Of a stretch of DNA of 64,000 bases, positions 35,354 to 45,565 are shown piece by piece (the first letter of the stretch is position 1; the number at the start of each line of letters is the position of its first letter). The stretch covers positions 1 through 64,000 of the forward strand of contig JASAND010011108.1 of assembly GCA_030248195.1 (NCBI GenBank), written 5' to 3'. The notes below the pieces were generated by a model. The model saw nothing but the letters and a program-made list of their open reading frames with translations, had not been told where the DNA came from and searched no databases. This stretch comes from Trissonchulus latispiculum. Its lineage: Eukaryota; Nematoda; Enoplea; Enoplida; Ironidae. The position numbers were made by a program, and so were the translations under genes.

Positions 35354-35450
35354 TGTAGCAGTAGTAGTAGTATTAGTTGCAGCAGCAGCAGCAGCAGCAG
35401 TGGTACCAGTAGCAGTAGCAGTAGTAGTAGCAGCAGTAGCATTTTTTGGC
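35165..35450 (+). repeat. Unique module A, then module B with AGT/AGC microsatellite
   Basis: Module A (35167-35205) contains TTGAGCACCCAAATCAGAAT. Module B (about 35270) starts GTTTAGTTGTGCTATA and runs into a long AGT/AGC trinucleotide repeat. Both modules recur at 56790-56925 in the reverse order. Open Ser/Val/Leu frames across the repeat are artefacts. Confidence 0.7.
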
Positions 35451-35836
35451 TTCTATATTTAGTTGAATAGTTTTATTTTAATATTTTTAGTAGATCGCTT
35501 GTATTACAGTTATTTGCAAATTTAATTTTTTTAGTTTCAGATCTGGTTACTGAATATTTATGACATTTAAGTTGCTTTAATCAGTGTGTCCTCTTACAAT
35601 ATCTTATCTTTTCCTTTAATCGGTTATCCTTTAACTCTAAGCCTGTGCATTAACTGTGCTATTCCTTCTCATCAGATATTTCCTGTCATTATCTGTCCTA
35701 TTACATCTCATTTTCCTACTTTAATACATTTCCATGTGACTATTTGTGACTTGGATTACTTACCTGGTTTCTTACCTGATTAACTTTGTGAATTCATTTG
35801 ACTGAAGTTGTGGTTTCCTTGAATTAACTGTGTGAC

Positions 35837-38308
35837 ATGGCAAGGAAAAGGCGAAATGAACGGGAAGCTGCTGCTAGGCGGAAGTCCCGGGAAGCTGAGA
35901 AGAAAAGGCGGTCCAGAAAGAGGGCAGCCGAATCCAGAAAAGTGGAAGATGAGGCTGCTTGTTCGGCTGTGGCTTTGGAAACTGGAGACGGTGGTGCTAT
36001 CATTGACTCTGCGGCAGAAGGGTCAGGTGCTAGTCTGGCTGATGGTGGTGGGTCGGCTAGAACTGAATATTTTCGTGACTATAAACGGAGGCAACGATCG
36101 AATTCAGCTGTGGTTGAAAGGGAGAGGACGCAGCGGGAACGGCGTTTGAGTGACAGCTTTGAAATTGAACTGCAGCGAAGACGTATGGCGGTTCGCATGG
36201 AAGATCCGATGGAAAGGGAGCGACAGACGGGTAGGATGGCTGCTCGCTACGAGGACCCGGTGGAAAGGGGGCGACAGTTGGGTAGGATGGCTGTTCGCTA
36301 CGAGGACCCGGTGGAAAGGGAACGCGTGCTGGGCAGGATGGCTGCTCGCTACGAGGACCCGGTGGAAAGGGAACGTGTGCTGAGCAGGAGGGCTGCTCGC
36401 TACCAGGACCCGGTTGAAAGGGAGCGGCAGCTGGGCAGGATGGCTGCTCGCTACGAGGACCCGGTGGAAAGGGAGCGGCAGCTGGGCAGGATGACTGCTC
36501 GGTACGAGGACCCGGTGGAAAGGGAGCGGCAGCTGGGCAGGATGACTGCTCGCTACGAGGACCCGGTGGAAAGGGAGCGGCAGCTGGGCAGGATGGCTGC
36601 TCGCTACGAGGACCCGGTGGAAAGGGAGCGACAGATTGAAAGGGTGGCCAAAAGGTTGGAAGATCCAACTGTGCGGCAAGGACATCGTGATGATATGCGG
36701 GAAAGGATGCGCCGCATTCGGGAGTCAGATCCATTGTGGAAGGACTTTGAAGAGATGCGGCAGCAGGGGCCAACCAGCGTTTGCTGTGTCTGCCATCAGT
36801 ATTCCTACCCCGACTATATGCTTGAACTGCAAAGGGTTCAGAATAATAAGGTTGTGCAGTCAGCTCTGAAATTGTTCAGAGAGGCAAATTGTGAAATGTG
36901 TGCTCGCCGTGATCCTGAAGAAAAGGAGGCGAAGAAGATCTGTAAGTACTGTCGTCAGAAGCTGGGTCAAAACGAAGTGCCCCGTCTGCGTCCCGGTAAC
37001 TTTCGTGTGGTGGCGTTGCCCGATCAGTTGAAGGACCTCCGTCCCTTGGAAGCCACCATGGTCAACCCTTGCATTCCCTTCATGAAGATTCAGCAGGTAC
37101 CCTCCTGCAAGACAGACCGTATCCATGGAAACGTTGTCTGTGTCCCTGCTGATTTGTTCAAGTCCGTGGCGGTGCTTCCTCGATCACTGGCTGCCTGTTC
37201 CGTTGTCTGTGTGGAACTGCGGCGTCAGCGAGAAAAGGCACGTGCTTACCGAAAGGAGCGCGTGAGGACACAGGTTGTCGTCGACGCTGTGCGATTCCTT
37301 TATCGCCATGGTGACTTTTACAGATCCATTGTGGAATTGGACCTTGGGGAATGGGCGGCCCAGTTTTCAACCAACGTGGACCTTGACATGCTGATTGAGA
37401 ATACTGGTGTGGTGGAAGGCATTGATACTAGCATTTGCCCTGCCAGTAATCACGGTGACTGTATTTGTGCTGCAAATTGTGCCCCTGATTTAAATCGTGA
37501 CGATGTGGCTGGCAGTGATGAGGAGAATGACGCTGTGCCTTCCGGCGTCGAATCGGGTCCTGCTGGTGGTGATGGGGGTGGTGATGGTGGGCAGGATAGT
37601 GGGTCTGATGAGGAATGGGAAGAGGAGGCCCCTAATGACACTGTCCGTCCCATGAATCCGGATACCATGATCAGTGCTAATGACCCAGACGACGAAAATC
37701 TGATGACCTTGGCTAGCATGTATGATCTGGGCGATGAGAAACTGATTGTGAATCCTGCGGAGGGTAGGATGCCTGTCCCTCCCTTGATGCAACCGGAAGT
37801 GGAAGCCATGTGCTTCGCCCACCTTTACGGCGGACAGTCCCTTCCTAAGACTACCATGACCCTGTCGGAACGTGCTAAATATTTGATGCGTTCCGAAGAT
37901 CCCCGGTGGAAGCGATGCGTTGACTTTGTGTTCTTTCTGACCAAACTGTTGCAGATGAAGCGAGTCCACGAGGGAATTTCCACTGCCCTAAAGAAGACCA
38001 AAGTTGGGAGGCATGGTCAAAGCATTACTGTGTCTGATCTGTTCCAACGTGAAACGTTGGACCGGATGGCGAAAGACGACGAGGCTTTCAACTTCCTTCG
38101 CAATGTGCGCTGCAGCCCGGCTTACTTCAAGGCAGCCAAGAAGGATTTGTTTGCCTTCATTCGTCAACTGGGCGGCCCAACCTGGTTTGTGACCTTAACA
38201 TCGGCAGAATTGCGGTGGGTTGAACTGTTGGTGATCCTGAAGAGCCAAGTGGACGGCGAGGAAATCACGGAAGAGGATGCGGCCCGATTGCCCTGGCCCG
38301 AGGTGTGA
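35837..38308 (+). CDS. Helitron N-terminal protein part (zinc finger, DUF6570-like, Helitron-like N domain)
   Basis: 823 residues, ending in TGA at 38306-38308 and continuing in the same frame as the next ORF. Very basic start (MARKRRNEREAAARRK), then about ten copies of a 16-residue repeat (residues about 115-270). A Cys cluster follows (CCVCHQ, CEMC, CKYC), then a DUF6570-like segment (LRPGNFRVVALPDQL, KTDRIHGNVV). The Helitron-like N domain has AFNFLRNVRCSPAYFK and GGPTWFVTLTSAE. The frame breaks off exactly where Rep begins, so the stop is best read as a nonsense change or a readthrough site inside one protein. Confidence 0.88.
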   Translation: MARKRRNEREAAARRKSREAEKKRRSRKRAAESRKVEDEAACSAVALETGDGGAIIDSAAEGSGASLADGGGSARTEYFRDYKRRQRSNSAVVERERTQRERRLSDSFEIELQRRRMAVRMEDPMERERQTGRMAARYEDPVERGRQLGRMAVRYEDPVERERVLGRMAARYEDPVERERVLSRRAARYQDPVERERQLGRMAARYEDPVERERQLGRMTARYEDPVERERQLGRMTARYEDPVERERQLGRMAARYEDPVERERQIERVAKRLEDPTVRQGHRDDMRERMRRIRESDPLWKDFEEMRQQGPTSVCCVCHQYSYPDYMLELQRVQNNKVVQSALKLFREANCEMCARRDPEEKEAKKICKYCRQKLGQNEVPRLRPGNFRVVALPDQLKDLRPLEATMVNPCIPFMKIQQVPSCKTDRIHGNVVCVPADLFKSVAVLPRSLAACSVVCVELRRQREKARAYRKERVRTQVVVDAVRFLYRHGDFYRSIVELDLGEWAAQFSTNVDLDMLIENTGVVEGIDTSICPASNHGDCICAANCAPDLNRDDVAGSDEENDAVPSGVESGPAGGDGGGDGGQDSGSDEEWEEEAPNDTVRPMNPDTMISANDPDDENLMTLASMYDLGDEKLIVNPAEGRMPVPPLMQPEVEAMCFAHLYGGQSLPKTTMTLSERAKYLMRSEDPRWKRCVDFVFFLTKLLQMKRVHEGISTALKKTKVGRHGQSITVSDLFQRETLDRMAKDDEAFNFLRNVRCSPAYFKAAKKDLFAFIRQLGGPTWFVTLTSAELRWVELLVILKSQVDGEEITEEDAARLPWPEV
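36190..36645 (+). repeat. 48-bp in-frame coding repeat
   Basis: Units ATGGCTGCTCGCTACGAGGA... at 48-bp spacing encode ARYEDPVERERQLGRM-like repeats. Copies are nearly identical in the middle and diverge at both ends, typical of recent unequal exchange. Confidence 0.9.
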
Positions 38309-41300
38309 TTGGTCAATGACGGCAGCGATATCTGCAGTCGCTACTTTGACCGTCTTGTGCAAACCTTGGTCAAAAAGGTCCTCTATAAGCCGCAGAGTCC
38401 AATTGGTCAAGTTGTGGATCACTTCAACCGGGTGGAATTTCAGACCAGAGGCAGTGCCCATAATCACGGCCTCTACTGGGTAAAGGATGCCCCCAATCCC
38501 AAAACTGATTCCCGGGAATCTATCTGTGATTTCATCGATGCTCATATCCAGGTGGAGTATGGATCCAACGAAGACTTTGATCCCACTGTGCAAATCCATT
38601 ACCACCGGCGCTATTGCAAAAAAATGGTGGATGGCGTCGAGGAGTGTCGCTTTGGCTTCCCTGTGTTTCCCATGCCCTGGACAGTAATCCTGGATCCATT
38701 GATTGTGAAGGGACCCTCAGATGCGGCGGTCGAAGCGGAGGATGAAGACGACGAGATCATTGCTGGTCTTGACATTGGTGCCATAGCTGGGGAAGTGAAT
38801 GCGGTGTTTGAAGAGGGCGAAGAAGCTGCCCCTCGATGGCCGCCCACCGTGTATTCCCGTGGCTATGTGAGCAAGAGCGAGAAACAGAAGCTCAGAAAGG
38901 AGAGTCGTGAAATCAAACGTGTCCTTCGCATCATAGCCCAGGAAAAGAAGGAACTGAAGAAGACCAGTGTGGTGGAGCGGAGTGCGGTTGCACGTTTGAT
39001 CACTATCGATGATCTGCTGGAACATTTGGGCATGGACATCGATCACTACATCATGTGCGTTCGTTCTACCCTGACCAGAACGAAGTACTTCCTACGCAGG
39101 GCCCTGCAGTTTATCCGCATCAATCCTTTCAACAAGGACGTGTTGATACACTGGCGGGCGAACATGGACATCCAGCTGCCCTTGGACGAGTATGCTGTTG
39201 CTGAATACATTGTCAGCTACATGCTCAAGTCCGTCTATGGTGTGAGCGAGCTCCTGGCCAATGTTCGTCGGGAAGTCAATGATGGGAATGTGGGTCTGAA
39301 GCGGCAGATGCAGCTGATAGGCAGTGCTTTCCTCAAGGCTGCGGAAATCTGCAAGCAGGAGGCCTGCTATTTCAACTTGCAACTGAAGATCTTGTCCAGC
39401 AGTCGGAACGTTATCTTTGTGAACACTTCCCCGCCCGAACTCCGGACAGTTCTGCTGAAGGATGACCAATCCCTTCAAGAGCTGTTGGCCCGTAATCCTA
39501 TGTCCACCGACATCACTGTGGCTAATCTACTAACCAGATACTCTATGCGTCCTGGTATTGTGGATGAATTGTGCCTGGCTGACTTTGCCACCAAGTATGA
39601 GTACGAGCCGGCCGTGAAACAGCGAAGAATGACCGTGGAAAGCCTGAAGGACCAGCTGCAGATTAACGACGACGAAGACTTGTCATCGGAGAGCGAGGAT
39701 GAGATTGTGGAACCGGAGGATGAAGAGGAGGTGCTGCAGCTGATGTTGGGAGAGGCGGAGTACCCGGAGGAGTTTGAGATCAGGAACATGGGTACAATGC
39801 GCCTCCGGCGACGAGAGAAGATCCTTCGATGTGTCAGATTCAGCTACGAGAAGGAACGGGAACTGTATTTCCGGGAGCGTCTGATGCTGTTCCTGCCATG
39901 GCGGAAGGAAGATGAAGATCTGCTGGGCGGATACGATTCCTTTGAGCAGCATTGGATGGCCGTTGAACAACAGCTGCAACGTTTCCATTCCAAATTCATG
40001 CTGGACAACCGGGACTTTGATCGTGCTGTTGAACAGGTCCTTGGGAATCCGCAGATGGACTTTGGACAGATGGATGTTGGTGGTGAGGCTCAACATCGTG
40101 CTGAAGCTGACCGTGGTGACTATGAACGACAACAGCAGCTGCAGTCATCTCAGGGCGGAGAATCTGGCGGCTTCGAGTACGACATTGGTCTGGATGCCGG
40201 CCACAAGCAGCTGGATCAGCTGACTACGGAAAGCGTCCATGGTGGCATGGCGGACGATGAATTCCTAAGAGCCGTCCCACTGCTGAACTATCAACAGCGT
40301 CGTGTTCTGGCAGCCACCATCAGACGTGTGAAGGAGAACAAGGATAGACTGTGCCTGTGCATTACAGGTGGGGCCGGCGTGGGTAAAACGCTCCTTTCAA
40401 AGTGCATCCGGAAAGGCCTGGATACTGTGTGCAGAAAGCGCCGTAAAGATGTGGAAATGAGCCCTGTCCTTGTGATGGCGTATACTGGCATGGCAACCTT
40501 CTTGGCTGAAGGCGTTACCATCCACTCCGGCCTGGCCATCCCGCCAATAAAGATCCGTGCTGTGCATTATACTGGGTTGGATCCGAAGCACCTGCAAGAG
40601 ATCCGGAATGCCTACCCCTTTCTTGAGGTGGTCATGTTTGACGAGTGCAGCATGATTGGGAAAAACCTGTTCGCCCATGTCCTTCGACGATTGGAGGGCA
40701 TCAAAGGAGTCCAGGGTATTCCTTTTGGTGGCCTCCATGTCATCTTTTTTGGAGACTTTTATCAGCTCCCTCCTGTTATGGATTCCTCCATTTGGATGGA
40801 CCTAAAGGCTCAGTATGGCGCCTTCACCATCAATGTGTGGAAAGACCAGGTGGAAGGTGTGGAGCTGACTGAAGTCATGCGTCAGCGTGGTGACTCTGAA
40901 TTTGCCGCTGTGTTGAATCGGATGCGTCTGGGTGTGGATCACATGCTTCCATCCGATCATGATTTGTTGCTTGAGCGCAACAGAACACCGGAAGAAATCA
41001 AGGACATGCTGGCAGCCATTCCGATTGGTGAGGAGAGGCCTGTTCAGCTGTTTGTCACCAACAAAGAAGTGGATGCCTGCAATCTGGAGGCCTATGTCAG
41101 CTCACAGCTGGCAAAGCGGAAATTTGTGGCCACGGACAGTCTGTCATCTAATACTGTGCGACGGCGATCTGGTGCCGGCGACACGGAAGCTCGACGGGAA
41201 GCAGAACGGGCTGCTCTCATGGACAGAATCCAGCAGTTGGACACTGACCGCACCGGCGGAATGGTGGCGGAGCTGTATATCTGTTTGGGCATGAGAGTTG

Positions 41301-42778
41301 AAATGGTCATCAATCTGAACACGGAGGATGGACTGGTCAATGGCAGTGGAGGCATCATTTGTGCTTTCAGCTTGGATGACAGCGTGATCTGGGTGGACTT
41401 TGGCAACCCTAGAGTTGGTCGGCTGGCTAGAGTTTCCAGGTCCAAGCAGTTCCAGGGTAAGGTGACTGACGTTCTCCCTGGTAAGGGAAATGTCATTGAT
41501 GCTGACATTTTCCCGGAGAAGACCTGGACTCCCATCCAACGAGAAGAAAGGCCCTTTGTGATTGCTGGTATGGAAGTGAAACGCTACCAGTTTCCCCTGC
41601 GGGCTGCTGAGGGAAAGACTATTCATCGGAGCCAGGGAAACACCTATAACCAAGTCATTGTGGACTTTCGTGGAGGGACTCTCTTTCCCAATGGTACCTA
41701 TGTAGCCATCTCTCGTGTCACTTGTCGTAGTGGTCTGTATATGATTGGCTACTCCCCAGGCAAAGTGAAGACCAGCAAACATGTGGCTGCCGAAGTGTCA
41801 CGCCTTCTCAGTCCTGATTCCCTGTTCGACATCACGGAAGACATAGATCTTGTCCCTACTGGCTCCTCTGTGTTCATCTATCAAAACGTGGCTTCCCTCA
41901 AGCGTTATCATTCCCAAATAGCCTCAGATCCCCGATTCAGTGTCGGCGCTGCCTTTGCCTTTGCTGAGTCAAGACTGACCGTTGGCGACGTCAGTGCATA
42001 CCGCCTTGAATTCAGGCATGATCCAAAACCGTTGACTGGTCCTTTTGTCTCTGGGCACTCAGGTAGACTGGGAATGGCTGCTTTCTATGATCCTTGTGTG
42101 GTGGCTTCTGTGTCTTCCTGTGGAAGCCGGGATTCCTCTGTGGAATTGATTAACTTTCGCCTGAAGGATTCTGCAGTGCAGATTGTCAACGTCTATCGTA
42201 GCCCTAGCGTTTCCATCAAACTGCTGTTCCAGGAACTGAATGCATTTGGTGTTGGTGCATCCATGGTTATAATGGGCGATTTTAATGCTGACACTGTTGG
42301 CAATTCCGATGATGGAAAACTGCTCAAGGCATGGATGGCAAATCTTGGATTCCGATGCCTGCTGTGCCGATCCACGACGATACTTGGTAGTGCACTGGAC
42401 CAAGTTTGGACCAACATCACTGAGCCCTGTGATGCTGGCATCATCTCCACTCACTATTCTGACCATGATGCCATATTCGTTTGTATCGGCGGTGAGTTGG
42501 CCAGTCCTCCCAGCCCTAATGCTACCGTGATTCGCCGAAAGGAGCAGATCGAATGGGACCGCCTTTCGGAAAATCTTCAGTCCACGTTTGTCCCCACACA
42601 GCTTCCTCAGAAGGATGTGCCGGCTAAAACGTCAAAGAAGCGAAAGTCGGGGAAGGGCAAAGACGTTCAGGTTCCTCCATCTAGTGAGGTGGCTCAGGAG
42701 CGGCTGCCGATGGGGCTGCGGTTAGTCGTAAACGAAAGCCGTCCGGTGATGTTGAAGGTGACAGACTGTCAAAGGTGA
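38309..42778 (+). CDS. Helitron Rep-helicase-endonuclease
   Basis: 1489 codons in frame with the upstream ORF. Rep: ICSRYFDRLVQTL, then RVEFQTRGSAHNHGLYW with the two catalytic His at 51 and 53 (the middle residue is Asn, not hydrophobic). The CRFGFP motif follows near residue 115, and the Y2 site YIVSY has Tyr 300 and Tyr 304. Helicase of PIF1/RecD type: Walker A GGAGVGKT near 688, Walker B FDECS near 775, GDFYQLPPV, and motif VI YVAISRVTCRSGL. C-terminal endonuclease/exonuclease/phosphatase domain: IMGDFNAD near 1320, LDQVW, and YSDHDA near 1383, as in Helentrons. The extreme C terminus is out of frame: the downstream protease frame is already open from about 42700. Confidence 0.92.
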   Translation: MVNDGSDICSRYFDRLVQTLVKKVLYKPQSPIGQVVDHFNRVEFQTRGSAHNHGLYWVKDAPNPKTDSRESICDFIDAHIQVEYGSNEDFDPTVQIHYHRRYCKKMVDGVEECRFGFPVFPMPWTVILDPLIVKGPSDAAVEAEDEDDEIIAGLDIGAIAGEVNAVFEEGEEAAPRWPPTVYSRGYVSKSEKQKLRKESREIKRVLRIIAQEKKELKKTSVVERSAVARLITIDDLLEHLGMDIDHYIMCVRSTLTRTKYFLRRALQFIRINPFNKDVLIHWRANMDIQLPLDEYAVAEYIVSYMLKSVYGVSELLANVRREVNDGNVGLKRQMQLIGSAFLKAAEICKQEACYFNLQLKILSSSRNVIFVNTSPPELRTVLLKDDQSLQELLARNPMSTDITVANLLTRYSMRPGIVDELCLADFATKYEYEPAVKQRRMTVESLKDQLQINDDEDLSSESEDEIVEPEDEEEVLQLMLGEAEYPEEFEIRNMGTMRLRRREKILRCVRFSYEKERELYFRERLMLFLPWRKEDEDLLGGYDSFEQHWMAVEQQLQRFHSKFMLDNRDFDRAVEQVLGNPQMDFGQMDVGGEAQHRAEADRGDYERQQQLQSSQGGESGGFEYDIGLDAGHKQLDQLTTESVHGGMADDEFLRAVPLLNYQQRRVLAATIRRVKENKDRLCLCITGGAGVGKTLLSKCIRKGLDTVCRKRRKDVEMSPVLVMAYTGMATFLAEGVTIHSGLAIPPIKIRAVHYTGLDPKHLQEIRNAYPFLEVVMFDECSMIGKNLFAHVLRRLEGIKGVQGIPFGGLHVIFFGDFYQLPPVMDSSIWMDLKAQYGAFTINVWKDQVEGVELTEVMRQRGDSEFAAVLNRMRLGVDHMLPSDHDLLLERNRTPEEIKDMLAAIPIGEERPVQLFVTNKEVDACNLEAYVSSQLAKRKFVATDSLSSNTVRRRSGAGDTEARREAERAALMDRIQQLDTDRTGGMVAELYICLGMRVEMVINLNTEDGLVNGSGGIICAFSLDDSVIWVDFGNPRVGRLARVSRSKQFQGKVTDVLPGKGNVIDADIFPEKTWTPIQREERPFVIAGMEVKRYQFPLRAAEGKTIHRSQGNTYNQVIVDFRGGTLFPNGTYVAISRVTCRSGLYMIGYSPGKVKTSKHVAAEVSRLLSPDSLFDITEDIDLVPTGSSVFIYQNVASLKRYHSQIASDPRFSVGAAFAFAESRLTVGDVSAYRLEFRHDPKPLTGPFVSGHSGRLGMAAFYDPCVVASVSSCGSRDSSVELINFRLKDSAVQIVNVYRSPSVSIKLLFQELNAFGVGASMVIMGDFNADTVGNSDDGKLLKAWMANLGFRCLLCRSTTILGSALDQVWTNITEPCDAGIISTHYSDHDAIFVCIGGELASPPSPNATVIRRKEQIEWDRLSENLQSTFVPTQLPQKDVPAKTSKKRKSGKGKDVQVPPSSEVAQERLPMGLRLVVNESRPVMLKVTDCQR

Positions 42779-43644
42779 GAAAACTTGTGACCGGTTCGGC
42801 TGCGCCTGTTGAAGCTGCGCTGTTGTTGTTCCGAAATCCTCAGTCCGTGGTTTGCTATTCGAATTCCCTTGTCCAAGCCCTGCTATCGCTGGAAAACCTG
42901 TCCCGTCGCCTATTCCAGGGCACCCGTACCTCCGTTGAAGGCCAACTACAGAAACTTCTTCGTGAAGCTTTCAATCTTCGACGCAGCTTGGTTACCAGCA
43001 CTTCCTCCTTACGACGTCTTGTGGGCCCACAGTTTATGGAGCTTCAGCAGCAAGACAGCCATGAGTTCTTTGTTGTGCTGATTAATCGTCTGTCTGATCC
43101 AAACAAAGAACTGTTTCAATTTCGGGAGCTGCAAATGAAGACATGCGGTCGTTGTGGCAGTGAAACCTACTCTGAATTTGTCTACAGCTATGTATTTATT
43201 GACGTGGCTGGTAAGGGTTCTATCATAGACTTTGAACGACGGGTGAGTGGAATTGTGGAGGAGCAATTGGAGGACAATTTGGACTGCGATACTTGTGGAA
43301 CCCGTGAGCCTTCCACTGTCTACAAATCGAAAAGACTGGGTGAAGCTGACATTCTGGTAATGCAGATTGGCCTGTTTGTGCAGTCTGATGGCAATGTTAT
43401 CAGACAGGATGTCCAGTTTGAAAACTTTGATCCTTCTTTCTTCTCTATTGGGTTCAGCCGGTACCAGTGCAAGGCTATCGTCAATCATTAAGGCCATTCT
43501 CCTGATCACGGACATTATGATTGTTGGGTCCGGAAAAATTCTGATTGGTATCTGATCAGCGATGACCACGTCAGAGAAGGCCCCCTGCCGTCCCCCCACC
43601 TTGACTTGAAAAATGCCTACCTTCTGTTTTTTGAACGAGTGTAA
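42700..43644 (+). pseudogene. USP-like (peptidase C19) domain behind the Helitron protein, interrupted
   Basis: Frame shifted by one base relative to Rep-helicase; open from about 42700 and overlapping the previous ORF. A KRK-containing linker precedes a ubiquitin-specific-protease-like fold. Cys box: VVCYSNSLVQALLSL, with the Cys at residue 27 counted from 42775. QQD box: QQQDSHEFFVVL near 94. Zinc site: CGRCG and CDTCG. An in-frame TAA at 43489-43491 cuts the domain, and the same frame continues with the His box GHYDCW (His at 43513-43515), WYLISDD and AYLLFFERV to a stop at 43642-43644. So all catalytic boxes are present, but one stop and one frame change break this copy. The role may be removal of ubiquitin from the transposase or host factors (inference). 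Confidence 0.82.
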
Positions 43645-43799
43645 CAATGTCATGTATGATTTTTTTGTGTTACTGTTGCTGTATAATCGCCATTTTTTGA
43701 CTGTACCACTGCTGTAAGTTTGCCCACAGAGATCTCCTGTAAGAGTCACTGTGTTTGCTACTGTTAATGACTAAACTGAAAAATCCACAATCGGTATAA

Positions 43800-45565
43800 A
43801 ATGCAATATCGAAGTTTTGTTTCTAAATCCATCGTGTAAGTATGCTCAGGGAGATCTCATGTATGAGTCTTTGTTACTGTTGCTGTATAATCATCATCCT
43901 TTCACTGTGTTGCTGCTGCAAATTTTGTTTCTATATCCATCGTGTAACTAAGCTCAGGGAGATCTCATGTATGAGTCTCTGTGTCACTGTTGCTGTATAA
44001 TCATCATCTATTCACTGTACTGCTGCTTTAACTTTGCTCACAGAGATCTCATGTATGAGTCACTGTGTTTGCCACTCTTAATGAAAAAACTGAAAAATCA
44101 ACAAAAAGTAGTATAAATGCAAAACCAAAAAGTTTCTGTTTCTGTATCCATCGTGTAACTATGCTCAGGGAGATCTCATGTATGAGTCTCTGTGTAACTG
44201 TTGCTGTATAATCATCATCTATTCACTGTACTGCTGTTGTAAGTTTGCTGACAGGGATCTCATGTATGAGTCACTGTGTTTGCCACTCTTAATGAAAAAA
44301 CTGAAAAATCCACAAAAAGTAGTATAAATGCAAAACCAAAAAGTTTTTGTTTCTGTATCCATCGTGTAACTATGTTCAGGGAGATCTCATGTATGAGTCT
44401 CTGTGCAACTGTTGCTGTATAATCATCATCTATTCACTGTACTGCTGTTGTAAGTTTGCTGACAGGGATCTCATGTATGAGTCACTGTGTTTGCCACTGT
44501 TAATGAAAAAACTGAAAAATCAACAAAAAGTAGTATAAATGCAAAACCAAAAGGTTTCTGTTTCTGTATCCATCGGGTAATTATGCTCAGAGAGATCTCA
44601 TGTATGAGTCTCTGTGTCACAGTTGCTGAATAATCATCATCTATTCACTGTACTGCTGTTGTAAGTTTGCTGACAGGGATCTCATGTATGAGTTACTGTG
44701 TTTGCCACTGTTAATGAAAAAACTGAAAAATGCACAAAAAGTAGTATAAGTGCAAAACCAAAAAGTTTCTGTTTCTGTATCCATCGGGTAACTATGCTCA
44801 GGGAGATCTCATGTATGAGTCTCTATGACACTGTTGCTGTATAATCATCATCCATTCACTGTACTGCTGCTGTAAGTTTGCTGACAGGGATCTCATGTAT
44901 GAGTCGCTGTGTTTTCTAGTGTTAAGACGAAAACTGAAAAATCCACAAAAAGTAGTATAAATGCAAAACCAAAAAGTTTGTTTCTGTATCCATCGGGTAA
45001 TTATGCTCAGAGAGAATTCATGTATGAGTCTCTGTGTCACAGTTGCTGTATAATCATCATCTATTCACTGTAATGCTGCTGTAAGTTTGCTAACAGGGAT
45101 CTCATGTATGAGTCACTGTGTTTGCCACTGTTAATGAAAAAACTGAAAAATCAACAAAAAGTAGTATAAATGCAAAACCAAAAAGTTTCTGTTTCTGTAT
45201 CCATCGTGTAACTATGTTCAGGGCGATCTCATGTATGAGACTTTGTGTAATTGTTGCTGTATAATCATCATCTATTCACTGTACTGCTGCTTTAAGTTTG
45301 CTCACAGAGATCTCATGTATGAGTCACTGTGTTTGCCACTGTTAATGAAAAAACTGAAAAATCCACAAAAAGTAGTATAAGATACAAAATCAAAAAGTTT
45401 CTGTATCCATGGTGTAACTATGCTCAGGGAGATCTCATGTATGAGTCTCTGTGTAACTGTTGCTGTATAATCATCATCTATTCACTGTACTGCTGCTGTA
45501 AATTTGCTGACAGGGATCTCATGTATGAGTCCGTGTCATGCTTGCGGAGATCTCATGTATGAGTC
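43800..45565 (+). repeat. Helitron 3' tandem array, about 211-bp period
   Basis: The marker ATCCATCG(T/G)GTAA recurs at 44150, 44361, 44572, 44783, 44992, 45203 and about 45409 (spacing 206-211), with shorter degenerate units before. Each unit holds two copies of GATCTCATGTATGAGTC, a CTCAT-GT-ATGAG micro-hairpin. A decayed remnant lies at 45940-46025. Confidence 0.9.

Noticed and set aside
35254..35470. Poly-Ser, poly-Val and poly-Leu ORFs
   Set aside because: Translations of an AGT/AGC microsatellite.
38456..38482. HNH nuclease motif
   Set aside because: The HNH string is the HUH metal site of Helitron Rep by position and context, not an HNH fold.
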